Source of the DNA: Candidatus Aminicenantota bacterium
GTDB lineage: Bacteria > Acidobacteriota > Aminicenantia > JAMOAD01
DNA length: 10,646 nt
Assembly: GCA_027070475.1 (NCBI GenBank)
Contig: JALXDT010000326.1
Location: forward strand, 1-10,646
Direction of reading: 5' to 3'
A program made the position numbers and the translations under genes. How positions within the stretch are numbered: the first letter of the stretch is position 1; each line of letters opens with the position of its first letter. The notes beneath the pieces were generated by a model. It was given only the letters and a program-made list of their open reading frames with translations, was not told the DNA's origin and did no database searches. Positions 1 to 7,288 of this stretch are shown here, one piece after another.

Positions 1-19
1 ATAAAATATAGTAAGGATT

Positions 20-25
20 TGTCAA
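20..25 (-). promoter_or_regulatory. possible -35 box of a leftward promoter cut by the window edge
   Basis: Read on the minus strand this is a perfect TTGACA. A spacing of 16 bp would place a -10 box beginning TAT at positions 3-1 and continuing outside the window. No reading frame enters the window from the left, which is consistent with a divergent leftward gene starting just outside. It is only half of a promoter and this is AT-rich DNA, so the call is tentative. Confidence 0.3.
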
Positions 26-39
26 ATATTTCATAAAAT

Positions 40-66
40 CAGGAAAGATTTAATAAATCTTTCCTG
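40..66. repeat. 27-bp perfect palindrome
   Basis: The arms CAGGAAAGATTTA (40-52) and TAAATCTTTCCTG (54-66) are exact reverse complements around a single central A at 53. As RNA it would form a hairpin of about 11 bp with a short loop. No T-run follows directly on either strand: the nearest, at 78-83, is more than 10 nt away. A regulator-binding operator between divergent promoters is therefore at least as likely as a terminator. A second dyad, AAGAGT-TT-ACTCTT at 88-101, lies about 41 bp further on, centre to centre. The symmetry is directly seen; the function is inferred. Confidence 0.6.
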
Positions 67-157
67 GAAGCGTGAAATTTTTTAATAAAGAGTTTACTCT
101 TCAATATTTTAATGATTTGAATAATAGAATTATGCCCTCATAAATTTATAAGAGGAA

Positions 158-187
158 AAAATGCTAACCAAATTTATTTAGCATTTT
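158..187. terminator. terminator-like hairpin, possibly bidirectional
   Basis: AAAATGCTAA (158-167) and TTAGCATTTT (178-187) form a perfect 10-bp stem with a 10-nt loop. The plus strand continues with CTTT, giving a T-rich tail. The minus strand leaves the stem into a run of T (complement of the A-run at 156-161). Only two G-C pairs are present, so the stem is weak for an intrinsic terminator. It lies upstream of the promoter at 226-253 and could insulate unit 1 from upstream transcription. The weakly paired arms at 132-139 and 206-215 surround it. Confidence 0.3.
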
Positions 188-225
188 CTTTAAATTATGG
201 AAAAAGAGGGGGCATTATTAAATGC

Positions 226-253
226 TTTTCAGAGTTTAAACCTATGTTATAAT
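226..253 (+). promoter_or_regulatory. promoter of unit 1, leaderless type
   Basis: A consensus -10 box TATAAT lies at 248-253, with a weaker -35 candidate TTTTCA at 226-231 (16-bp spacer). The -10 box ends 5 nt before the ATG at 259, so transcription would start on or next to the start codon. No Shine-Dalgarno sequence is present, and an in-frame stop (TAA, 250-252) lies within the -10 box itself, so an upstream start is excluded. The layout is that of known leaderless bacterial promoters. Experimental start-site data are lacking. Confidence 0.6.
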
Positions 254-258
254 TAAAA

Positions 259-1398
259 ATGACAGAAAAGCAGTATTGGAAAGAGATTTTTGAAAAATTC
301 GAGGTTTCGGATTCTTTAAAGGGATTGATACTCAAAACAATTTCTCTTCCAATCTCAAAAAAAGATGAGATTCTGAATAATATAAAGCGGATAAAAGAGA
401 GAGGAGGGCTTTCCCTTGCTCTTATAACCCTATTCAGGCAGCAGGTCAGGTGCGGTTTTGTTTTAGGTGATCCTTTGAAAGAGAAGGAAGAAAGAGTTGT
501 AAGGGATAAAAAGACAGGAGTGGATTTTATATTGAGCTGGAATCCTGACAGAGAATTAAGAAAAAATCATAAAATGCTCATAGCACGTGGTATTATTTCA
601 GAAAAGGTGGATAAGAAAAAATTGGTGAATATCGCTCCAAACGGAAAGCCGTGCTATCTTTGCTGGAAAAACATTAAAGAGCAGAATCCCGCGGAGATAA
701 TTTTTAAGATAAGATTGGCAAATGAATACTTTTATATTGGTTCAAATTTTGCCTATATTACAAACAATCACTTTACTGTTATGAATTCAAAGCACCTGCC
801 TCAAACATTTCGTGTGGAGATTTTTGATTTTATGTTCTCCTTTCTGGATAAAACTGATAGTTATTTTAAAATAATTTACAATGGCCTTGCGGGAGCTTCA
901 ATTAAATGGCATGAGCATCTTCAGGCAACCTCAGAGGATTTTCCCATTCAAAGGATAAATCAGGGAGAGCCTGTTTTAAAGAAAAGCTCTTTTTCTCTTT
1001 ATGCTCCGTATTACTATATTCCCCTCTTTATTCTCACCGGAACTGATAGGGAAAAAATCAAGGAGATGGCAACTTATATAATAGAGGAGTGGGAAAATCT
1101 TGCTAAAACTCATACTGAAAACCTTATGATGCTAAAAGAAGGGAAAGAGTTTAAACTATATCTCTTTTTAAGGGATAGCGAGAGATTGGTCGGAGAGGGA
1201 AAGAGCGGAGCTATGGCAAGTTTTGAGGTAAGCGGAAGAATTGTTCTCTCTGTAGAGAATGGAGAATTTGATGAAAGAGAGATTTTTAAAAAAGCAGGGA
1301 TTTTGTGGATTATAAAAATATTTTCCGATATAAAACCTTCCGAAAAAATGATAAAATCACTCTATACAAGGCTGAAAGAGAGAGGTATGGTAAAATGA
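259..1398 (+). CDS. HIT-like DUF4922 family protein (putative nucleotidyltransferase/phosphorylase)
   Basis: This is a 379-residue cytosolic protein without signal peptide or membrane segment. Seen in the sequence: a CxxC pair at C132/C135 (PCYLCWKN), a histidine-containing strand NNHFTVMNSKHLPQ (169-182), and YNGLAGASIKWHEHLQA (207-223) with the HxHxQ triad H218, H220, Q222. The combination of a C-x-L-C-x-x-N motif, HFT...HxPQ and YNG...GAS...HxHxQA matches the DUF4922 family as I know it. That family belongs to the HIT superfamily with galactose-1-phosphate uridylyltransferase and ApaH-like phosphorylases, whose central histidine carries a nucleotidyl intermediate. The substrate is unknown. 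ATG 259 is the first possible start and has no Shine-Dalgarno. The stop codon overlaps the start of the next gene (ATGA), indicating translational coupling. It could alternatively be a nucleotide-sugar or dinucleotide phosphorylase; the fold call is firmer than any reaction. Confidence 0.75.
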   Translation: MTEKQYWKEIFEKFEVSDSLKGLILKTISLPISKKDEILNNIKRIKERGGLSLALITLFRQQVRCGFVLGDPLKEKEERVVRDKKTGVDFILSWNPDRELRKNHKMLIARGIISEKVDKKKLVNIAPNGKPCYLCWKNIKEQNPAEIIFKIRLANEYFYIGSNFAYITNNHFTVMNSKHLPQTFRVEIFDFMFSFLDKTDSYFKIIYNGLAGASIKWHEHLQATSEDFPIQRINQGEPVLKKSSFSLYAPYYYIPLFILTGTDREKIKEMATYIIEEWENLAKTHTENLMMLKEGKEFKLYLFLRDSERLVGEGKSGAMASFEVSGRIVLSVENGEFDEREIFKKAGILWIIKIFSDIKPSEKMIKSLYTRLKERGMVK

Positions 1399-2933
1399 AG
1401 AGGATTTTATTTGTGAGTTTCTTATTCTTTGCGCTTTTTGGATTACTTTTTCCGGCGGGAGAGCTTTATAAGATAGGAAAATACAGAATTTTGAGAGTAA
1501 GCGGTTCTCCCTATGAGATAGGCCTTTCCTACGGTAAGATAATGAAAAAATATTTTGAAAAGGAGAAAAAGGAAATCTCAGAGCTTCATTCTCTTGCCAT
1601 GAGAAGATACTTCTTTCTTTTCAGGCCTATTGCCAGTAAAATTTTTAACGGAAAGATTAAAAAAAAGGCTAAAATGGTTCCTCCCGAGTATTTAAAGGAA
1701 TTGAAAGGACTCTCTCTGTCTTCCAATATAGAGTTAAAGGATTTGATGTTTTTAAACTTTTTGTATGATTTTTCTCATCCGAGTTGTTCTTCCTTTATTG
1801 TTAAAAAGAGAAGAAGTCTTATTTTCGGAAGAAACCTTGATTATATGATTCCGAATATTGACCTTGGGGATAAAACATTGATAATCCTCTTTGAGCCTGA
1901 AAAAGGTTATAAATACATAGGCTTTACCTTTTTGGGTTTAAACACATTTTTAACAGGAATTAATGAAAAGGGAATAGCCATAGAGTTAAATGAAATTCCG
2001 ACAAAAGGAAAGGGGGACAAAGGCTTTCCTCCATTGTATTTGATGAAGATGATAATGCAGTATGCTTCAAATATGAAAGAAGTGGAGAATTTGATTGTTA
2101 AGCATAAAATTCATATTGGCGTGAGCTTTACTGTGGTTTCCGAGAGAGAAAAAAAGGGAGCTGTTTTTGAGGTCGCATACAATAAAGTGAAAAAGAGAGA
2201 GCTAAAAGATGATTTTTTGGTTTCAACAAATCACTTTCTTACGGATTTAAAGGATAAATTACCCCTACCCTACAGGTCATCCGTAAAAAGATATATTAGA
2301 ATAAAAGAGCTTATAGAAAAGAGAATGCCTGCTGAATTTATTTTAAAAGACCAGCTTGATATTTCAAACAATAAAATCAGTGTTTTAAGTGGCAGTGTTA
2401 ACAATGATTATACTGTCCATTCGATTTTATTTGACGGAAATAGGGTAATCTTTTCGGCAGGATCAAATTATGCTCCGGATAGGGAAAAGATTCTCTTTTT
2501 GACAAAGGATTTTTTTAATGGGAAGATCCGGGGCAAAGTTTTTTCCAAGGAGAGAATTTCATATCAGGAACAGAAATTCACACTATTCTTATTGAGCAGC
2601 GGAAAAACAGATTCTCTTAAAGAGAAACTTAAATTTTTGGAAGATATTTATTTCTCAGAAAAATTCATAGATTATTATATTGTTAAAGCAGAGCTTTTGA
2701 GGAGAATGAAAAAGTATGATAAAGCTCTCGAAACAATAAAGGAAGCGGAAAATAAAGAGATGCTCAATGATACCCTTCTTCAAATAAAGATTGAAATCTT
2801 AAAGAAAAAGAAGAAAAAGAAAGAACTTACCGCAGCCCTTGAAAGTTTGAAAAAGTTAAGAGGAAGCGAAGAATGGTTTGATTTTAAGAAGATAAAAGAG
2901 GGCTGGGATCCTTACAGAAAGTATATATGGTAG
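1395..2933 (+). CDS. exported C45-type Ntn hydrolase/acyltransferase with TPR-like C-terminus
   Basis: The protein has 512 residues if started at ATG 1395, which overlaps the stop of the upstream gene and is preceded by AGAGG (1381-1385, 9 nt away). An in-frame ATG at 1305 would lie deep in that gene and would bury the signal peptide. Residues 1-21 (MKRILFVSFLFFALFGLLFPA) read as a signal peptide without a lipobox, so export is expected. SCSSF (Cys131, the presumed N-terminal nucleophile), GRNLDY (145-150) and STNHF (277-281) match the C45 / acyl-CoA:6-aminopenicillanate acyltransferase family, which cuts or transfers amide-linked acyl groups after autoproteolysis. Here the residue before Cys131 is Ser, not the Gly of the penicillin acyltransferase. 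Roughly residues 415-495 are helical, Lys-rich and TPR-like (KAELLRRMKKYDKALETIKE). The substrate is not readable. Confidence 0.75.
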   Translation: MKRILFVSFLFFALFGLLFPAGELYKIGKYRILRVSGSPYEIGLSYGKIMKKYFEKEKKEISELHSLAMRRYFFLFRPIASKIFNGKIKKKAKMVPPEYLKELKGLSLSSNIELKDLMFLNFLYDFSHPSCSSFIVKKRRSLIFGRNLDYMIPNIDLGDKTLIILFEPEKGYKYIGFTFLGLNTFLTGINEKGIAIELNEIPTKGKGDKGFPPLYLMKMIMQYASNMKEVENLIVKHKIHIGVSFTVVSEREKKGAVFEVAYNKVKKRELKDDFLVSTNHFLTDLKDKLPLPYRSSVKRYIRIKELIEKRMPAEFILKDQLDISNNKISVLSGSVNNDYTVHSILFDGNRVIFSAGSNYAPDREKILFLTKDFFNGKIRGKVFSKERISYQEQKFTLFLLSSGKTDSLKEKLKFLEDIYFSEKFIDYYIVKAELLRRMKKYDKALETIKEAENKEMLNDTLLQIKIEILKKKKKKKELTAALESLKKLRGSEEWFDFKKIKEGWDPYRKYIW

Positions 2934-2936
2934 GAA

Positions 2937-3530
2937 TTAAGAATTATTTCTTTTTATCCTGTTTATTATTTCTAAAACCTCTTTTTCGGTCTTCTCTACA
3001 GGTTTATCCGTGTTTAAGGAAAAATCAACCTTATCTATGATTTTTTTGTAATCTATCTGATGCTCTAATATTTTTTCAATCTTTTCCTTCGAAATTCCCC
3101 TTTCAAGACCTCTTTTAATCTGAGTCTCCCTTTTGCAATGGGTTAAAATCAGAATATCAAACTTTTTATATGTCCCTACTTCAAAAAGGAGGGCTGATTC
3201 ATAAACAATTGTTTTATGCTTTTTTGAAAGTTCTCTGAAAAAATTATCCTGAAAAATTTCAAACTCAGGGTAATATATTTTTTCAAATTTTTTTCTCTCT
3301 TCAGGCTCATTAAAGAGAATTTCCTCAACCTTTTTAAAATTTATTTTGTCTTTTTGGTAGAGTTCGCTTCCGAAATTTTTAATTAGTTTTTCTTTTAATT
3401 TTTTGTTTTCAGTGTAAAGCTTTTTGGCTATTTCATCAGCTTTTACCGTAAAAAATCCCTCTTTTGAAAATATATTCAAAACAAAAGATTTTCCTGTGGC
3501 AATTCCACCCGTAAGACCTATTTTTAGCAT
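2937..3530 (-). CDS. coaE: dephospho-CoA kinase
   Basis: This cytosolic P-loop kinase (197 residues, normal for the family) phosphorylates the 3'-hydroxyl of dephospho-CoA with ATP, the last step of CoA synthesis. Seen: the Walker A motif GGIATGKS at residues 8-15 in the context IGLTGG, the KADEIAKKLY segment after strand 2, the YESALLFE segment corresponding to the family LLFE motif, and the CKRETQIKRGLERG...EHQ stretch typical of the lid and C-terminal helices. The start ATG (3530-3528) shares one base with the TAA stop of the upstream potassium-uptake gene and there is no clear Shine-Dalgarno, so translation is probably by re-initiation. It is the last gene of unit 2 and ends 3 bp from the convergent C45 gene. 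Confidence 0.93.
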   Translation of the reverse strand: MLKIGLTGGIATGKSFVLNIFSKEGFFTVKADEIAKKLYTENKKLKEKLIKNFGSELYQKDKINFKKVEEILFNEPEERKKFEKIYYPEFEIFQDNFFRELSKKHKTIVYESALLFEVGTYKKFDILILTHCKRETQIKRGLERGISKEKIEKILEHQIDYKKIIDKVDFSLNTDKPVEKTEKEVLEIINRIKRNNS

Positions 3531-4204
3531 TAAGTTTCTGGAATTTTATTCAAAGATTCCTCATCCCCAGCTACTATAAGGCTATCGCTATCCTTTATGA
3601 TAAAATCAGCTTTGGGAATAATCACTTTACCCTCTTTTGTACCGGCTGTAGGTATGAATTCTTTTACCGCTATAACATGAATATTGTATTTGTTTCTCAG
3701 GTCAAGCTCTTTTAAGCTTTTTCCTATGAATATCTCAGGGGGGGCAATCTCCCGGATACTGAACTCCTCACTGAGTGGAATAAAATCCATTATATTGTTA
3801 CTCAAAAGCTTATTTGAAACTCTCACAGCAGCATATCTTTCCGCAAAAATAACATTTTCCTTAGGAACTCCGATTATCTCCAGAATTTTACCATGGTCTT
3901 CAGAATTTGCTTTTGCAATTATTCTCTTAACCCCCAGAGATATAAGATGATGAACGGTTAAAATACTATCTTCCATCTGAGGACCCACTGCTACAACAAC
4001 TGCATCAGCATCCTTAACTCCGAAGCTTTCAAGAGTTTCCTTGTTTGTACTTTCGGCAATCACAGCTTTTGCTGCTATATTTTTTACAAGTTCTATCTTT
4101 TTCTCATCCTTATCAATCACAACAACCTTTACACCCTTTTCAGCAAGAGTTTTAATAACATAAAAACCAAAGCTTCCGACACCTATAACAACCGCATATT
4201 TCAT
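3530..4204 (-). CDS. ktrA: Trk/Ktr potassium uptake regulatory subunit (RCK, NAD-binding)
   Basis: A 224-residue cytosolic RCK protein with one TrkA_N domain followed by one TrkA_C domain. This single-repeat form is like KtrA rather than the double-length E. coli TrkA. Seen: the Rossmann motif VIGVGSFG (G8, G10, G13), the acidic residue D31 ending strand 2 (VVVIDKDE) that binds the ribose, AVVVAVG before helix 4, and a C-terminal domain from about residue 140 (REIAPPEIFIGKSLKELDLR...DSDSLIVAG). Members form an octameric ring under the channel and gate it in response to ATP/ADP or NAD(H). It lies 3 bp downstream of the channel gene, with a modest Shine-Dalgarno (GGGGTGA) overlapping that gene's stop. 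trkA is an equally acceptable name. Confidence 0.92.
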   Translation of the reverse strand: MKYAVVIGVGSFGFYVIKTLAEKGVKVVVIDKDEKKIELVKNIAAKAVIAESTNKETLESFGVKDADAVVVAVGPQMEDSILTVHHLISLGVKRIIAKANSEDHGKILEIIGVPKENVIFAERYAAVRVSNKLLSNNIMDFIPLSEEFSIREIAPPEIFIGKSLKELDLRNKYNIHVIAVKEFIPTAGTKEGKVIIPKADFIIKDSDSLIVAGDEESLNKIPET

Positions 4205-4207
4205 TTC

Positions 4208-5542
4208 TCACCCCACAATTATTTTTTCTTCGGGGTACTCAAATTTCGCACCCCTCTTTTCTGAAACAAAAGCATAGATTATATTTAATATTCCCACTCT
4301 TCCCACAAACATTGTCAAAGTGATCACAAGTTTGCTGTAAGAGCTTATTTTTGAAGTAATTCCCAGAGACAATCCTACGGTTCCGTAAGCTGAAACTTCC
4401 TCAAAAAACACCTGAAGAAGAGAAAACTTATCCCCTTCAAAAAAGGATATCAAAAACACTCCTCCGAAAATAACCATTATTGAAAAGAGAAGAATTAAGT
4501 GAGCTTTATCAATTATTTCCCATGCAATATTTCTTCCGAATGCCTGGACATTTTCTTTGCCTCTTAATTTTGTCCTCAAAAAAAGTAAAAGCGCCGCCCA
4601 GGTAGTTGTCTTCATTCCTCCGCCGGTGGAACCGGGTGAAGCTCCTATAACCATTAAAATAATGATAAGAAAAGCTCCGGCATTTGTTAGAAGTGTCAGG
4701 TCCACAGTGTTAAAACCTGCTGTTCTCGGAGTTACAACTTGAAAAAGGGAGATAAGAAATTTTGACAAACCGTTTTTCCCTGCAAGGGAGTGATTTTTTT
4801 CTATGAGGAAAAAGACTATAAAGCCTCCGACAATCAAAATAGTTGTTGTCACTAAAACCAATTTTGAATGGAGAGAAAGCTTGTTTTTCCCTTTTTCTTT
4901 AATATAATAATAAAGATCCCTTACCACAAAAAAGCCGAGTCCACCTATTATAATAAGAAAAATAACAACAAAGTTCACTAAAACATTACTCTGGTATTTA
5001 ACAAGAGAGTCTGAAAAGGTTGAAAAGCCCGCATTATTAAAAGCGGAAACCGAGTGGAATAGAGAGTGAAAGAGCCCGTCTCCGACTCCGAACTGTTTTG
5101 AGAAAGCTCCAAAGTAAAGAAAAATCATCCCTAAAAATTCCACTAAAAAGGTAAAAATAAAAATATCTTTTAAAAATCTTTTAAGATCAATGCCTCCTTT
5201 GGATAAAAAGCTCTCCTCTATGACACTCTGTTCTGAAAAGGATATATCTCCTCTCGCCAAAAGGATAATAAGGGAGGTAAATGTCATTATTCCAAGCCCG
5301 CCTAATTGGAAGAGAATGAGAATTACAATTTTCCCGAATAGAGTAAAATAGGTGGCTGTGTCAACGACAATGAGCCCTGTGACGCATACGGCTGAAGTTG
5401 CCGTAAAAAGAGCATTTACGAATGACAAATGTCCTGAAACAGTTGAAAATGGAAGCATCAGAAGAAACGAACCTATTAATATTGCTCCTGAAAAGCTTAC
5501 TATAAGAAGCAATGATGGGCTCATATTTGATATTACTTTCAT
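4208..5542 (-). CDS. ktrB: Trk/Ktr potassium channel subunit
   Basis: A 444-residue inner-membrane potassium translocation subunit, of KtrB length. All four pore-loop repeats with their filter glycines are visible: VCVTGL (52-57), NNAGFS (169-174), TAGFN (274-278) and GTVGLS (387-392). The intramembrane gating loop ASPGSTGGGMKTTT (301-314) and the conserved Arg of the last repeat (VGRVGIL, about 413-419) are intact, so the protein should be functional. Uptake is normally sodium-linked or driven by membrane potential and controlled by the RCK partner encoded just downstream. GGAG (5547-5550), inside the last codons of the upstream acyl-CoA synthetase, provides a Shine-Dalgarno 4 nt from ATG 5542. 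One base separates the two genes, so they are translationally coupled. A second Met (residue 7) is a weaker start. Confidence 0.93.
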   Translation of the reverse strand: MKVISNMSPSLLLIVSFSGAILIGSFLLMLPFSTVSGHLSFVNALFTATSAVCVTGLIVVDTATYFTLFGKIVILILFQLGGLGIMTFTSLIILLARGDISFSEQSVIEESFLSKGGIDLKRFLKDIFIFTFLVEFLGMIFLYFGAFSKQFGVGDGLFHSLFHSVSAFNNAGFSTFSDSLVKYQSNVLVNFVVIFLIIIGGLGFFVVRDLYYYIKEKGKNKLSLHSKLVLVTTTILIVGGFIVFFLIEKNHSLAGKNGLSKFLISLFQVVTPRTAGFNTVDLTLLTNAGAFLIIILMVIGASPGSTGGGMKTTTWAALLLFLRTKLRGKENVQAFGRNIAWEIIDKAHLILLFSIMVIFGGVFLISFFEGDKFSLLQVFFEEVSAYGTVGLSLGITSKISSYSKLVITLTMFVGRVGILNIIYAFVSEKRGAKFEYPEEKIIVG

Positions 5543-5543
5543 A

Positions 5544-7253
5544 TTACTCCGGATGATAATAAAGAAATCTTTTTATCTTTTGTGTAGCTGTTTTTGCAAA
5601 TGGCTCTCTTTGGTAAACACACCTTCTTATTCTTGAGAAAGCGGGGAGTTTTTGATTAACCTCATTCTTAAGATTATCAAGAATATCTCTTATAATTTTC
5701 AATTGCTCTTCCTCGCCCTTTCCCTCAAGCTTTTCCTCAAGAATATTGGGATCAAGGTAAACAAGAGCCTCTATTTCTCCCTTGTTTTCAATTACGATTG
5801 CCTCCTGAACTATTAAAAAGCTTAAAAGTTTTTCCTCTATGACTTCTGGATATATGTTCTCACCGTTTGGACCTAAAAACATGTTTTTTGATCTTCCCTT
5901 TATATAGAGAAAATTATCCTTATCCATATATCCTCTGTCCCCTGTTTTAAACCATCCCTCCTTATCAAGAACCTCCTCCGTTAGTTTTTTATTTTTATAG
6001 TATCCTTTCATTATATTGGGACCTTTTGCATAAATTTCACCCACTCCTGTTTTAGGATCAGGATCAACAATTTTAATTTCAACATGTTCTATGGGATATC
6101 CGCAAGAGCCTATCCTTGTCTCGGAGGGCTTTTCTCCTGTAAGCAGAGGAGATGTTTCAGTAAGTCCGTATCCTACCACATAGGGAAATCCTCCTATTTT
6201 TAAAAACCTCTCAATATCCTCAGCCAACGGAGCTCCTCCGAAGGCAATTAATCTGATTTCTCCTCCTAAAAACTCAAGGAGACTTTTTACTGCATTTTTA
6301 TAAAAAGCTTTTTTTAATCCCGGAACTTTTGTAAGGCTCTTGAAAAGAAAATTCTTTTCCATTAAAGCCTTAACCTTTTTCTTATAAATTTTTTCCATCA
6401 GAAGGGGAACCCATGCCATGATTGTCGGTTTAACCTTTGCGCAGGCTTTTTTTAGAATCGTAGGTGTGGGAGCTTTCCCTAAATAGTAAATAGAGGAGCC
6501 ACTCGCAAGTGGCATAAGAAAACCCAATGTCCCTTCATATACATGTGACATCGGTAAAACCGAAAGGAATCTGTCCTTTTCATCTATAATAATGAATTTT
6601 TTTGTGGCTATTATATTTGTTACTATGTTTTTATGGGTAAGCATAACGCCTTTGGAAAGTCCGGTCGTCCCTGAAGTATAGATTATCGCAGCAAGATCAT
6701 CCTCTTTTAAGGATTCATCCCAGAGCCCTACCTTTTCCCCTAAATCATGAAAGAATTGAGAGGCTTTTTGGTAGGTCTCCTCAATCTTTGAACTTATTGA
6801 TTCTATTTTATAGAACTCTGTTTCATCGGAAAAATCATCAAGGCTTATTATGTTTTTTACATTTTTACACTCTTCATCTAAAATCTTGTCAATGTGTTTT
6901 TTTGTTGCAAAAAGGAGTTTTGATTCAGAATGCTTTAAAATATTTAAGATATCCTCTCCCGGAAAATCAGGTAAAATAGGAACAGCAATGGCTCCGATTG
7001 TTACAATCCCCAGATATGCAATTCCCCAGTTGGGAGAATTTTCTCCTATGAGAGCAACCTTATCTCCTTTTCTTATTCCTTTATCCAGCAGGAGCTTTGA
7101 AATTGCTCTGATTTTTTCACCTAATTCCTTATACGTCAGAGGCTTTTCATCGAAAAATCCCATTGAAGGATAGGAAGGGAATTTTTTTATGCTCTGTTCA
7201 ATCAATGCCTTTATTGTTAAAGGCTCAATCTTAAACTCCTCTATTTCTGTCAT
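5544..7253 (-). CDS. long-chain acyl-CoA synthetase (AMP-forming)
   Basis: A 569-residue member of the ANL adenylating superfamily. It activates fatty acids with ATP to acyl-AMP and then to the CoA thioester. Seen in order: the N-terminal TYKEL segment (about 40-44), the P-loop YTSGTTGLSKG (192-202), the GGAPL strand (339-343), the adenine-binding GYGLTETS (361-368), the ribose-binding TGDRGY (437-442), the hinge GRSKNMFLGPNGENIYPE (453-470) and a C-terminal KTATQKIKR with the presumed catalytic lysine K559. The IYPEVIEEKL segment and overall length resemble FAA1/FadD-type enzymes of anaerobes. The fatty-acid chain length is not readable. ATG 7253 is the first possible start: TAA lies immediately upstream in frame and there is no Shine-Dalgarno, but a strong promoter directly abuts it. 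It heads the operon with ktrB, ktrA and coaE. Confidence 0.92.
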   Translation of the reverse strand: MTEIEEFKIEPLTIKALIEQSIKKFPSYPSMGFFDEKPLTYKELGEKIRAISKLLLDKGIRKGDKVALIGENSPNWGIAYLGIVTIGAIAVPILPDFPGEDILNILKHSESKLLFATKKHIDKILDEECKNVKNIISLDDFSDETEFYKIESISSKIEETYQKASQFFHDLGEKVGLWDESLKEDDLAAIIYTSGTTGLSKGVMLTHKNIVTNIIATKKFIIIDEKDRFLSVLPMSHVYEGTLGFLMPLASGSSIYYLGKAPTPTILKKACAKVKPTIMAWVPLLMEKIYKKKVKALMEKNFLFKSLTKVPGLKKAFYKNAVKSLLEFLGGEIRLIAFGGAPLAEDIERFLKIGGFPYVVGYGLTETSPLLTGEKPSETRIGSCGYPIEHVEIKIVDPDPKTGVGEIYAKGPNIMKGYYKNKKLTEEVLDKEGWFKTGDRGYMDKDNFLYIKGRSKNMFLGPNGENIYPEVIEEKLLSFLIVQEAIVIENKGEIEALVYLDPNILEEKLEGKGEEEQLKIIRDILDNLKNEVNQKLPAFSRIRRCVYQREPFAKTATQKIKRFLYYHPE

Positions 7254-7259
7254 TTAAAA

Positions 7260-7288
7260 ATTATATTAAAAAGAGAAATAAATAGCAA
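7260..7288 (-). promoter_or_regulatory. promoter of unit 2, leaderless type
   Basis: On the minus strand TTGCTA (7288-7283), a 17-bp spacer and a consensus TATAAT (7265-7260) lie 6 nt before the ATG at 7253. The expected transcription start falls on the A of the start codon, leaving no room for a leader or a Shine-Dalgarno. The spacing and hexamers are close to sigma-70 consensus, making this the best-supported promoter in the window. Confidence 0.7.

Noticed and set aside
1305..1394. Upstream in-frame extension of the C45 gene
   Set aside because: It lies inside the DUF4922 coding region and would place 30 charged residues before a clear signal peptide; ATG 1395 has a ribosome site and a coupling overlap.
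2797..2825. Lys-rich run in the C45 tail as a frameshift or slippage site
   Set aside because: The codons mix AAA and AAG without a long A-run, and the frame stays open to a plausible C-terminus.
2939..2955. AAGAA-TTAT-TTCTT followed by T's as a terminator for the C45 transcript
   Set aside because: The stem is 5 bp with one G-C pair and overlaps the end of coaE; it is too weak to support.
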